Source: a virus
DNA: 41,303 nt
Virus record (IMG/VR): IMGVR_UViG_3300050821_010580
Coordinates: 1-41,303 of that record
Strand: one strand, 5' to 3'
Below are positions 15,438 to 20,843 of the stretch, piece by piece (within the stretch, counting starts at the first letter, position 1; each line of letters starts with the position of its first letter). A program made the position numbers and the translations under genes. The notes under the pieces were generated by a model. The model was not told where the DNA came from. It ran no database searches and was given only the letters and a program-made list of their open reading frames with translations.

Positions 15438-15887
15438 TCAAATCCCCCTCAATGATCGTGCGCGATCCCGATTGTCATCGTCAACTAAATCGCGCACATC
15501 GTCATGTAGCACTCTAAGTTTCGGGGTAGTATTTAGGTGGTCATGCCAAGCCAGCCTAAATTTATCCTCTAAGACACTTTTGATTTCAAAGCTATCATGG
15601 AGTGCTGCTTTATAATTACTCTCAATCTCTTTGATGATTTCGTCTCGATCTCTCTTGCATGATATAATATCGAATATCTGAGCGGCAACGCAGTTAGACT
15701 TAATTAGACTGTCACTGCATCGCTCAGTCACTGCTAATGACACTAATAGCTCGTCGTACTCTTCTGGGGATTGCTGCCGTAAGTCCCATAATTCTCGACA
15801 ATCATTCCGTACCGCTTTCATTAGAATATCATTAGCATTATTACTCGCTCTTTGTTCCATTGTGTCTTTTCTCGAAAAATCTAACAT
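15438..15887 (-). CDS. First gene of leftward early operon, 149 aa (paralogue B)
   Basis: AAAGGAGTAGAGGA precedes the ATG, and the TTGACA/TAATCT promoter lies ~60 bp upstream. The C-terminal ~80 residues are paralogous to the 99-aa protein at 14422 (AWHDHLN...VLHDDVRDLVDDDNRDRARSLRGI). The N-terminal half is helical. Being promoter-proximal, it occupies the place of an early regulator such as an antiterminator, but it lacks an Arg-rich N-terminus and no such role can be shown. Confidence 0.65.
   Translation of the reverse strand: MLDFSRKDTMEQRASNNANDILMKAVRNDCRELWDLRQQSPEEYDELLVSLAVTERCSDSLIKSNCVAAQIFDIISCKRDRDEIIKEIESNYKAALHDSFEIKSVLEDKFRLAWHDHLNTTPKLRVLHDDVRDLVDDDNRDRARSLRGI
15440..15511 (-). 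repeat. 72-bp imperfect direct repeat with conserved hairpin, copy B
   Basis: Matches 14424-14495 at 67 of 72 positions. A 9-bp stem (GTGCGCGAT with ATCGCGCAC) is kept intact while the loop carries several of the differences. Confidence 0.85.
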
Positions 15888-15946
15888 TCCTCTACTCCTT
15901 TAACTGTTAACCTTCCGTGGCTTATAAGCGTTTAGCTTATGTTTTA

Positions 15947-15975
15947 AGATTAGCTGACGCTTAGACAGATGTCAA
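15947..15975 (-). promoter_or_regulatory. Leftward early promoter with dyad operator
   Basis: On the minus strand TTGACA (15970-15975) is followed by 17 bp and TAATCT (15947-15952), a near-consensus sigma-70 promoter driving the leftward operon. Just downstream, ATAAGC-TAAAC-GCTTAT (about 15925-15941) forms a dyad at the likely transcription start, a plausible repressor site. Confidence 0.75.
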
Positions 15976-16023
15976 CATATTTTTTGCATATTTTTATCAT
16001 AGCGGGATATTTATATTTTCGGC

Positions 16024-16056
16024 TTGCTATTATTCCAAAAAAACAATACTATTGTT
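16024..16056 (+). promoter_or_regulatory. Rightward promoter with operator for the Cro-like gene
   Basis: TTGCTA (16024-16029), 17 bp, then TACTAT (16047-16052). A perfect dyad AACAATA-C-TATTGTT (16042-16056) overlaps the -10 element, so binding there would block the promoter. It lies just upstream of the small HTH gene, which suggests autoregulation. Confidence 0.65.
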
Positions 16057-16080
16057 ATACAAAAATTATATGGTGAAAAT

Positions 16081-16287
16081 ATGACATTACGAGAATATTT
16101 TTTAAAGCTAGACTGGGAGATTCGAAATAAGTCTATTAAAAAAGCATGTAAAGATTTAGACCTAAATATACGAACTATTACGAACATGATTTATGGTCAT
16201 AAACCAGTTTCAAAGAAGCATTGTAAATATTTTGAGAAAATAACCGGCAAAAAAGTTAAAATAAAAGATATGAGATCAGACTGGTAA
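16081..16287 (+). CDS. Small HTH (Cro/YdaS-like) DNA-binding protein, 68 aa
   Basis: I chose ATG 16081 because an upstream in-frame start would lie inside the promoter. The segment IKKACKDLDLNIRTITNMIYGHKPVSKKHCKYFEKIT matches the helix-turn-helix of short XRE/Cro-type repressors (helix, turn LNIRTIT, recognition helix, then a dimer helix). The gene is divergent from the leftward early operon, with operator-like dyads in both promoters, the layout of a phage switch. Likely controls lysis/plasmid-state choice. Confidence 0.65.
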   Translation: MTLREYFLKLDWEIRNKSIKKACKDLDLNIRTITNMIYGHKPVSKKHCKYFEKITGKKVKIKDMRSDW

Positions 16288-16340
16288 AATGTTATTGCAT
16301 TCGGGTCAAAAATAATAAATACTGAGTATATAAAGTTTAT

Positions 16341-16459
16341 TTAGTAGTTTTGACGTGTTTATTTTTGAGTATTGTAATTTATTTGTCATACTTTACATCC
16401 TTAAATCAATTGTATGCACACTTATCCGGTTGAGCCCCTAAGCGCGTCAAAACCACTAA
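16341..16459. repeat. Inverted repeat upstream of rep leader
   Basis: TTAGTAGTTTTGACG (16341-16355) and CGTCAAAACCACTAA (16445-16459) are inverted copies with one mismatch, 89 bp apart. The gene-free stretch 16288-16535 contains them; the rest is AT-rich and I see no other gene. They may be operator half-sites, Rep binding sites or a large stem in the leader RNA. Confidence 0.6.
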
Positions 16460-16500
16460 GTTAATTTGTTACTACCCCTAACTCTATTAACCTAAGCAAT

Positions 16501-16525
16501 TAGCAGTCTCATGATGGGACTGCTA
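16501..16525 (+). promoter_or_regulatory. Strong leader hairpin upstream of rep
   Basis: TAGCAGTCTC and GGGACTGCTA form a 10-bp stem (one G-U) around ATGAT. The hairpin is flanked by the 9-bp direct repeat CTAAGCAAT (16492-16500 and 16529-16537). It is the first structured element of the proposed rep leader. Confidence 0.6.
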
Positions 16526-16535
16526 GTACTAAGCA

Positions 16536-16721
16536 ATGTATTTAAGTATTATGGTTTATCAAATGGATTTGATTATACTGTTAGAAGTATTTAAAAAATT
16601 AAGGCCGCTTCGCAGGCGGCCTAACAGGGAGTCTAATTTGATAAAAATTCACCGGATGTTTAACGACATCCGAACAAAAAAAACAGCTAGGAGGCCGCCT
16701 TTTTCATGTCTCCAACTATAG
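16536..16721 (+). CDS. Leader ORF overlapping rep start, up to 61 aa
   Basis: The frame opens at 16536 (or 16551) and ends at 16721, 13 bp inside rep. No good ribosome site is visible. Its interest is positional: translating it would move ribosomes through two hairpins and the rep ribosome-binding site. I-complex (IncB, ColIb-P9) and IncL/M plasmids use such a leader peptide to couple rep translation. The peptide itself (KLRPLRRRPNRESNLIK) is basic and unrecognised. Confidence 0.45.
   Translation: MYLSIMVYQMDLIILLEVFKKLRPLRRRPNRESNLIKIHRMFNDIRTKKTARRPPFSCLQL
16593..16680 (-). ncRNA. Candidate antisense RNA with intrinsic terminator
   Basis: Read on the minus strand, the hairpin at 16602-16622 (7-bp GC-rich stem, loop CTGCGAA) is followed by TTAATTTTTT, a classic intrinsic terminator. 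A transcript started near 16640-16700 would end at about 16593 and be fully complementary to the rep leader. In IncFII and I-complex plasmids the recognition loop of the copy-control RNA is likewise part of its terminator. I cannot place its promoter confidently, so the 5' end is approximate. Confidence 0.4.
16602..16700 (+). promoter_or_regulatory. Rep leader: alternative pairings that hide the ribosome site
   Basis: Hairpin B pairs AGGCCGC (16602-16608) with GCGGCCT (16616-16622) around TTCGCAG. Hairpin C pairs CGGATGT (16653-16659) with ACATCCG (16666-16672). AGGCGGCCT (16614-16622) is also perfectly complementary to AGGCCGCCT (16692-16700), which overlaps the rep Shine-Dalgarno AGGAGG (16689-16694). 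Local hairpin B and the long-range pairing exclude each other, so the leader can switch between open and closed ribosome sites. Confidence 0.6.
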
Positions 16722-17425
16722 ATAGCTTCATCGATAATTTCAACAACAATTTTCATAATTCGGAAAAAAAGTCCTATATTCATGAAATTTTACCACACAA
16801 TACCTATAATCTTAGAGTTTATGATGAAAAAGAGCACAGGATGGGCGTTAAGCCTCCTGATACTTTATTCCGAATTATCGATAAAATTAAAGATCGTTTA
16901 TTGACTAGACGTGAGTTTCTGCCGCAATTAAAAAATAAAGCCAATAAATTAGCCAGATCAGAATTGAGAGAAACCTGCGCGTTAGTGTTGAGTTACCTTA
17001 CTCATCACGCAAATCTTGAGAGCTATAATTCTGATGGGCAAGGTGATATTCATGTTTGGAATTCATTTACCATAGATAATATATCAATTGCACTTAAAAA
17101 ATCCTGGTCAGCAACTCAAAGAGCAATCGGGATATTGATAAAATCAGGTTATCTAAAAAAAGAAAAAAAACGCAAATATTACGATAAAGCTAATCCATTA
17201 TTTTATGCGTCATTTTTTAATCTTACTGCAAAACTCTTTGCTCATATTGATTATGCTGTATGGCGTCTCAAAAAGGCGTTAAGCTTCGCCACAGCATCAA
17301 AGGCGCGTAAAATCAAGATAGCCTCTTACGGCTACCCTACTTCCTCAAAACCTTCTGTAGAGATTTTTAAAGAGCCAAAGGAGGTATTTGACTACCTTCG
17401 CGATAAGCTCAAACCTAGAAACTAA
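16706..17425 (+). CDS. Plasmid-type replication initiator (RepA-like), 239 aa
   Basis: AGGAGG lies 11 bases before the ATG. Residues ~118-160 look like a winged-helix unit: a helix (FTIDNISIALKKSW), recognition helix (SATQRAIGILIKSGYL) and basic wing (KKEKKRKYYD). The pattern is similar to the RepA family of IncFII-like plasmids (RATRALTFLSELGLI). The C-terminus is basic (RLKKALSFATASKARKIK). The structured leader upstream and tandem repeats with a DnaA-box-like site downstream support initiation of plasmid replication at an adjacent origin. Family assignment is by eye; a phage-type replication or transcription factor is the alternative. Confidence 0.65.
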   Translation: MSPTIDSFIDNFNNNFHNSEKKSYIHEILPHNTYNLRVYDEKEHRMGVKPPDTLFRIIDKIKDRLLTRREFLPQLKNKANKLARSELRETCALVLSYLTHHANLESYNSDGQGDIHVWNSFTIDNISIALKKSWSATQRAIGILIKSGYLKKEKKRKYYDKANPLFYASFFNLTAKLFAHIDYAVWRLKKALSFATASKARKIKIASYGYPTSSKPSVEIFKEPKEVFDYLRDKLKPRN

Positions 17426-17478
17426 TCCACTTAGTCGGCTGGATCGACCGGCGTAGCTATGTTTAACCCTAATAATGT

Positions 17479-17601
17479 GCGTTAAAACCCTCATACTCTG
17501 CGCTAAAACATCCATTACTTCCAGGCTACTTGTGGATATCTAAAAACTAACCTGGGGATATCTAAAAACTAAGTGGGTACTGCTATCTACTAAGCGGGTA
17601 C
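17479..17601. other. Candidate replication origin with three tandem repeat pairs
   Basis: Downstream of rep lie three adjacent repeat pairs, each spaced about two helical turns: GCGYTAAAAC at 17479 and 17500 (21 bp apart); GGATATCTAAAAACTAA at 17534 and 17556 (22 bp apart, exact); ACTAAGYGGGTAC at 17568 and 17589 (21 bp apart). TGTGGATAT (17531-17539) matches a reversed DnaA box at 8 of 9 positions. The rest of 17426-17694 has no gene. This is the expected look of an iteron origin beside its initiator gene. Confidence 0.6.
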
Positions 17602-17694
17602 ACTGTATTGTTCGTATAGCTAATATTATTAAATAATACTAGATACGAGTAGAGAGATCTGTTGATAGTTTGTTTTTTTTGTTATTATTGTTTT

Positions 17695-17997
17695 ATGAAA
17701 GTTTATATTTACAATTGGAATACTTATGAATACGATGAGTTCAGCTTAAACCTACGTCACATTAAAAAGACTTATTTAATGTTTCCTCATGCTTTTGAAC
17801 ATGGTTGTGGTAGAGAAACGATGTCATACTGGTTTAGAAAAGCTAATGGGTTTCTACCCCCCAAAAATAAACTTAGAAAATTCTTAACAGCCTTAGTAAG
17901 AAAAAGAGTGTTCGTAAAACAACAATCCTCCTCTGGTCATTCCATATTTAAATTAACTGATCATTTACGCAAGAAAGATACATGGTTAAATCTTTGA
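17695..17997 (+). CDS. Hypothetical basic protein, 100 aa
   Basis: Start at ATG 17695 (MKVYIYNWNTYEYDEFSL); an upstream TTG would add a hydrophobic leader that I think is not translated. The C-terminal half (NKLRKFLTALVRKRVFVKQQSSSGHSIFKLTDHLRK) looks like a winged-helix-type DNA-binding fold. It is the first gene after the candidate origin and overlaps the convergent secreted-protein gene by 12 bp. Possible replication accessory or regulator. Confidence 0.5.
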   Translation: MKVYIYNWNTYEYDEFSLNLRHIKKTYLMFPHAFEHGCGRETMSYWFRKANGFLPPKNKLRKFLTALVRKRVFVKQQSSSGHSIFKLTDHLRKKDTWLNL

Positions 17998-18402
17998 GCA
18001 TACCACCTCCAGTGTAGGCGGCAACGGGTAATGATCCCAGTGATAAACTGGCAAATAACCTGTTGTAGTATAAGTATTATCCATATAGCAATTGCTAATG
18101 CATTTTGGGAATTGAGTATCGCAATACTCATAAAACCACGATAATGACGGCTGAATAACTGATGCACCCTGCACATACACCTTTTGATTTGATCCCAGAG
18201 AAATATCTATCTCATCTCTAGATCCGCTTAATACCGTAGGAGTAACCGTTAATCCACCCCATGAAATGCTGCTATCAGGATTTACCGTGGCGACGTTGTA
18301 CATAAAATACATTGGGTATGCGTCGCTGTTATTGACAAAATTGATTACGACAGCATTGGAAAAAGTACCTACAGCTATCAGTATTAATATTAATAATCTC
18401 AT
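17986..18402 (-). CDS. Secreted protein with signal peptide, 138 aa
   Basis: GAGG precedes the ATG. The N-terminus (MRLLILILIAVGTFSNA) is a Sec signal peptide with a cleavable AxA-like end. The mature part is beta-rich with four Cys (YCDTQFPKCISNCY and VVCSK), consistent with disulfides in the periplasm or outside. It is a stand-alone leftward gene among rightward ones, the pattern of a prophage cargo (moron) gene. The product could alter the host surface or exclude other phages; no family recognised. Confidence 0.6.
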   Translation of the reverse strand: MRLLILILIAVGTFSNAVVINFVNNSDAYPMYFMYNVATVNPDSSISWGGLTVTPTVLSGSRDEIDISLGSNQKVYVQGASVIQPSLSWFYEYCDTQFPKCISNCYMDNTYTTTGYLPVYHWDHYPLPPTLEVVCSKI

Positions 18403-18500
18403 GATGTTACCTCAATTAAAAACATAACTATATACTACTTTTATAAGGTTGTGATAATATTAACCGTCCAAATTTAATGCCTAAGGCGGACACTCCTCAT

Positions 18501-18550
18501 CTACATTATTGTAGACTGAGCACCCGAGGTCGATACGTCGGCCTCAGCTT
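18501..18550 (+). promoter_or_regulatory. Structured leader/attenuator before the 18.58-kb operon
   Basis: CTACA-TTAT-TGTAG (18501-18514) and an 8-bp stem closed by a TACG loop (18526-18545) are followed by AGCTTTTAAAA. CTGAG (18516-18520) can pair with CTCAG (18543-18547) instead of the second stem, so alternative folds exist. No gene lies in 18403-18580. A terminator or attenuator role is plausible. Confidence 0.45.
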
Positions 18551-18580
18551 TTAAAATTATTTAACATAAGGATATTTTAT

Positions 18581-18778
18581 ATGGACCAAGTATTTAAATT
18601 CTGGTTGTATGTAAGCTCTCTTGTTGTATTATTTTTAATTATATTAACGATAGTTTGTGGGATTAATTATTGGAAATGTTCAGTGCTTCAGACTCAAATA
18701 TGTTTAGCAACTCCAGACAATCAAAAATTAATTTATCCTTTTCCCTGTGATTTAAATAGAAATAGATCAAGCAATTAA
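18581..18778 (+). CDS. Single-pass membrane protein, 65 aa
   Basis: AAGGATAT precedes the ATG. One long transmembrane helix (FWLYVSSLVVLFLIILTIVCGINYW) sits near the N-terminus, followed by a short tail with three Cys. First gene of a small rightward set. Function unknown. Confidence 0.6.
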   Translation: MDQVFKFWLYVSSLVVLFLIILTIVCGINYWKCSVLQTQICLATPDNQKLIYPFPCDLNRNRSSN

Positions 18779-18794
18779 ATGTCAAGGATGGTAG

Positions 18795-19076
18795 ATGGAT
18801 TTTTTATATTTAACTGCTGATGCTCACGAAAAAAGAGACTACATAGAAATATCTCTAATAAAACGAATAAAAACTGTAAAAAACAAAATTTTTATTTATT
18901 ACGATCGTGATCATAAATGTATTATTATGACTCTAGATAATTTTGTTGAAGCTGCCAATAAGGCTTCTACTCTTGCTCAAATAATTGTTGGATCTGCTGA
19001 AAATGATGTGGTTTTTAAGTGTAAAAATTTGTTTGTTCCTAACTTGAAAATAGTGGATAATAGTGGTGACGTGTAA
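18795..19076 (+). CDS. Hypothetical protein, 93 aa
   Basis: GGATGG precedes the ATG. Alpha/beta type (KNKIFIYYDRDHKCIIMTLDNFVEAANKAS), soluble. It ends 31 bp before an intrinsic terminator, so it closes a two-gene unit with the membrane protein upstream. No family recognised. Confidence 0.6.
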   Translation: MDFLYLTADAHEKRDYIEISLIKRIKTVKNKIFIYYDRDHKCIIMTLDNFVEAANKASTLAQIIVGSAENDVVFKCKNLFVPNLKIVDNSGDV

Positions 19077-19106
19077 TGGGTTTGGGATGATGTTCTCACC
19101 ATTGAA

Positions 19107-19136
19107 AACCGCTAGTTCGCGCTAGCGGTTTTATTT
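19107..19136 (+). terminator. Intrinsic terminator
   Basis: AACCGCTAG and CTAGCGGTT form a perfect 9-bp stem around TTCGCG, followed by TTATTTTA. It ends the 18.58-19.08 kb unit and lies immediately upstream of the truncated tRNA-like element. Confidence 0.8.
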
Positions 19137-19139
19137 TAT

Positions 19140-19197
19140 GGAGAAAGTAGCTCAGTAGTAGAGCCATGGGTCGGTGGTGTAAATCCATCCTTTCTCC
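19140..19197 (+). ncRNA. tRNA-like element lacking the anticodon arm, 58 nt
   Basis: GGAGAAAG and CTTTCTCC form a perfect 8-bp acceptor-like stem. TA then the D-arm GCTC-AGTAGTA-GAGC is fully canonical. A T-arm follows, GGTGG-TGTAAAT-CCATC, with five pairs (one G-U). Only 8 nt separate the D- and T-arms, so the anticodon stem-loop is missing. Either a tRNA gene that suffered an exact internal loss, or a tRNA mimic. No CCA is encoded directly at the 3' end; TTTTTACCA follows. Confidence 0.6.
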
Positions 19198-19221
19198 TTT
19201 TTACCAGGGAAGGTAAAACGA

Positions 19222-19461
19222 ATGAACCACGCAGAAGCGCTATCAAAGAGAGATAAAGCCTTAGAAAAGCTTTACGAGCCTCTATATGCTCGCAAACGAG
19301 ACCGAAAACCCGTTCCACCTCTGGTTATGGATCATTACAATCAAACTGCTGCTGCCCTACTCACTTTATTGAAAACAGACAGGGATGAGCACGCAAGGCG
19401 ATATTACAGTCAGCGTAAAAGCGAGATAGATAAAATGTTTGAGGATATCGATATTGAGTAA
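19222..19461 (+). CDS. Hypothetical charged protein, 79 aa
   Basis: GGGAAGG lies upstream of the ATG. Highly charged and helical (SKRDKALEKLYEPLYARKRDRK, DEHARRYYSQRKSEIDKMF). No membrane segment. It overlaps the start of the next gene, so they are probably coupled. Function unknown. Confidence 0.6.
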   Translation: MNHAEALSKRDKALEKLYEPLYARKRDRKPVPPLVMDHYNQTAAALLTLLKTDRDEHARRYYSQRKSEIDKMFEDIDIE

Positions 19462-19867
19462 AACTATAAAACAACGATTAGAGATATTAGCTAAAAATTC
19501 TGAAATTAAGATGATCAATTATCTTGAAAAGCTAAAATTCGATTTTCATAAAGTAAAAATTTCTCCATTCATTTATGATATTATTTCACTTCCTGCTAAA
19601 TATCCCGAATCAGTTGCATTTTATAATAAAAGTGAAAATATTGATGATTTGTTTGGCAGTTTTCTATCTAAAAATCGTGAAAATTTTATGGCTGCGGCTG
19701 AAATTATAGCTTCCCCGATAAAAAAGGAATTTACTATGTTTCCTGATATAATAGGCTTTTGTAATTATTCTCACCATGGAAAGTTACCCTTAAAGCTAGT
19801 TTATGTGGAAAATATGTTTTTTGTTGAATATAGTCTGAGACTTGATATTGGGTGGTTTAATGCATAA
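19454..19867 (+). CDS. Hypothetical protein with TTG start, 137 aa
   Basis: I chose the TTG at 19454 (MSKTIKQRLEILAKN), with GAGGAT at a good distance inside the preceding gene; no ATG exists before residue 20. The protein is alpha/beta (KVKISPFIYDIISLPAKYPES) and soluble. Its stop overlaps the next start by 8 bp. No family recognised. Confidence 0.55.
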   Translation: MSKTIKQRLEILAKNSEIKMINYLEKLKFDFHKVKISPFIYDIISLPAKYPESVAFYNKSENIDDLFGSFLSKNRENFMAAAEIIASPIKKEFTMFPDIIGFCNYSHHGKLPLKLVYVENMFFVEYSLRLDIGWFNA

Positions 19868-20123
19868 GAGAACTGACGCCAACCATAAATCGCTTATACA
19901 CGAATTAAAAGCGATTGGAGCCTCTGTAACTGACACTAGTATGGTAGGAAGGGGTTTCCCTGATTTCGTCGTTGGATATCGCGGAATTAACTATTTAGCT
20001 GAGGTTAAAGTCAGGGGTGGTAAGCTAATCGAGTCCCAGATTGACTTTAGAGATCAATGGACGGGAAATAAGCCGTTTGTGATAACATGCTTGGAAGATT
20101 TTTTGGAGAATGTTAATGGATAA
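19860..20123 (+). CDS. VRR-NUC-like PD-(D/E)XK nuclease, 87 aa
   Basis: Start at ATG 19860 (MHKRTDANHKSLIHELKAIG). The core GRGFPDFVVGYRGINYLAEVK carries the motif: Asp of PDF, then Glu and Lys of E-V-K, as in small phage VRR-NUC nucleases related to Holliday-junction resolvases. IESQIDFRDQW supplies the usual downstream Gln. A short single-domain form typical for phages. It could resolve branched replication or packaging intermediates. Confidence 0.75.
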   Translation: MHKRTDANHKSLIHELKAIGASVTDTSMVGRGFPDFVVGYRGINYLAEVKVRGGKLIESQIDFRDQWTGNKPFVITCLEDFLENVNG

Positions 20124-20292
20124 AAAAGGGTTAGAATATTTAAGCCATCAATTAATATGCCTAAAAAATTCCATTTCAGACATTCATTTCCGGGAATGCC
20201 GCAAATATGATGACCTCTTGAAAAATTGCCTTGAACATCTGGTAATAGCTGAATATTGGCTGAAGGATTTTATTTCTGAGAAGTTTAATTAA
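20116..20292 (+). CDS. Hypothetical protein, 58 aa
   Basis: The ATG at 20116 lies 7 bases after GGAG; it overlaps the end of the nuclease gene by 8 bp. Helical, with H/C-rich patches (ICLKNSISDIHFRECRKYDDL). Possible small partner of the nuclease. No family recognised. Confidence 0.5.
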   Translation: MDKKGLEYLSHQLICLKNSISDIHFRECRKYDDLLKNCLEHLVIAEYWLKDFISEKFN

Positions 20293-20310
20293 AGAAATAG
20301 ACTAAAGTCT

Positions 20311-20499
20311 TTAATTAGATGAATCTCTATTAAAGAGTTTTAATAATTTATTTTCTAATTTATTAAATAATTCCTTTTCACTAATTATTGTTTCTTGGTC
20401 AAAGCTAACGATACATTCCCCTACAAAAAGTAAAGGATTATTTTTCCTGAATTTTTTTTGATCGTCTTCAGACATTTTATAATAATCATTTATGTTCAT
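20311..20499 (-). CDS. Small hypothetical protein, 62 aa
   Basis: AAAGGA precedes the ATG. Acidic N-terminus (MNINDYYKMSEDDQKKFRKN) and a helical C-terminus. It lies downstream of the partition genes in the same direction and could be the third gene of that operon, or driven by its own promoter near the parS-like site. Function unknown. Confidence 0.5.
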   Translation of the reverse strand: MNINDYYKMSEDDQKKFRKNNPLLFVGECIVSFDQETIISEKELFNKLENKLLKLFNRDSSN

Positions 20500-20520
20500 A
20501 ATTTTTCCTTTAAAGCTAAT

Positions 20521-20536
20521 CTTCCCACGTGGAACA
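20521..20536. promoter_or_regulatory. parS-like palindrome
   Basis: CTTCCCACGTGGAACA matches the chromosomal/plasmid parS consensus TGTTCCACGTGGAACA at 13 of 16 positions, with the core CACGTG and the right arm intact. No ParB of the matching type is encoded here, so it may be a host ParB target or coincidence. Confidence 0.35.
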
Positions 20537-20550
20537 TTTTTTTGCAGCTG

Positions 20551-20595
20551 ATATCATTTTGATATATTTATGCTATAGTTTTGCTATATATATGC
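20551..20595. repeat. Partition repeat cluster downstream of the RHH gene
   Basis: GCTATAGTTTT and GCTATATATAT lie in tandem (20572-20593), 11 bp each, next to the small dyad ATATCA-TTT-TGATAT (20551-20565). The same GCTATAGTT unit occurs in inverted orientation upstream of parA. One-turn spacing is typical of ribbon-helix-helix binding sites. Confidence 0.55.
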
Positions 20596-20597
20596 AG

Positions 20598-20843
20598 CTA
20601 TTCTGGCATTAAATCTTTTAACCTCTGATTAAGAGCGGGGATCAGTATACTTAATATGATTCCGTTTTTAGACATACGTGAACGTTTTTCTATTTCCCTC
20701 AAGGTCTTTTCTAACGAGCTTGGCATACGTAGGTAAAAACGGTAATCATCGCCTCTTAATCCCTCGGCTTCATCAATCAACCTGTCAGTTTTTCTTTTAA
20801 GCGCGCTTCTTTTTGATAATGAAAAATCATTTGTAGTATTCAT
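20598..20843 (-). CDS. Ribbon-helix-helix partition protein (ParG/ParB-type), 81 aa
   Basis: Overlaps the 3' end of parA by 17 bp. The basic N-terminal arm (SLSKRSALKRKTDRL) is followed by a ribbon (DYRFYLRMP) and two helices (SSLEKTLREIEKRSRMSKNGIILSILIPALNQ), the standard RHH fold. In type Ib systems such a protein binds centromere repeats, represses the operon and stimulates ParA ATPase. Nearby 11-bp repeats are the likely binding sites. Confidence 0.75.
   Translation of the reverse strand: MNTTNDFSLSKRSALKRKTDRLIDEAEGLRGDDYRFYLRMPSSLEKTLREIEKRSRMSKNGIILSILIPALNQRLKDLMPE

Noticed and set aside
16024-16080. Upstream start for the small HTH gene
   Set aside because: An in-frame start there would place coding sequence over the promoter and operator; ATG 16081 fits the HTH domain boundary.
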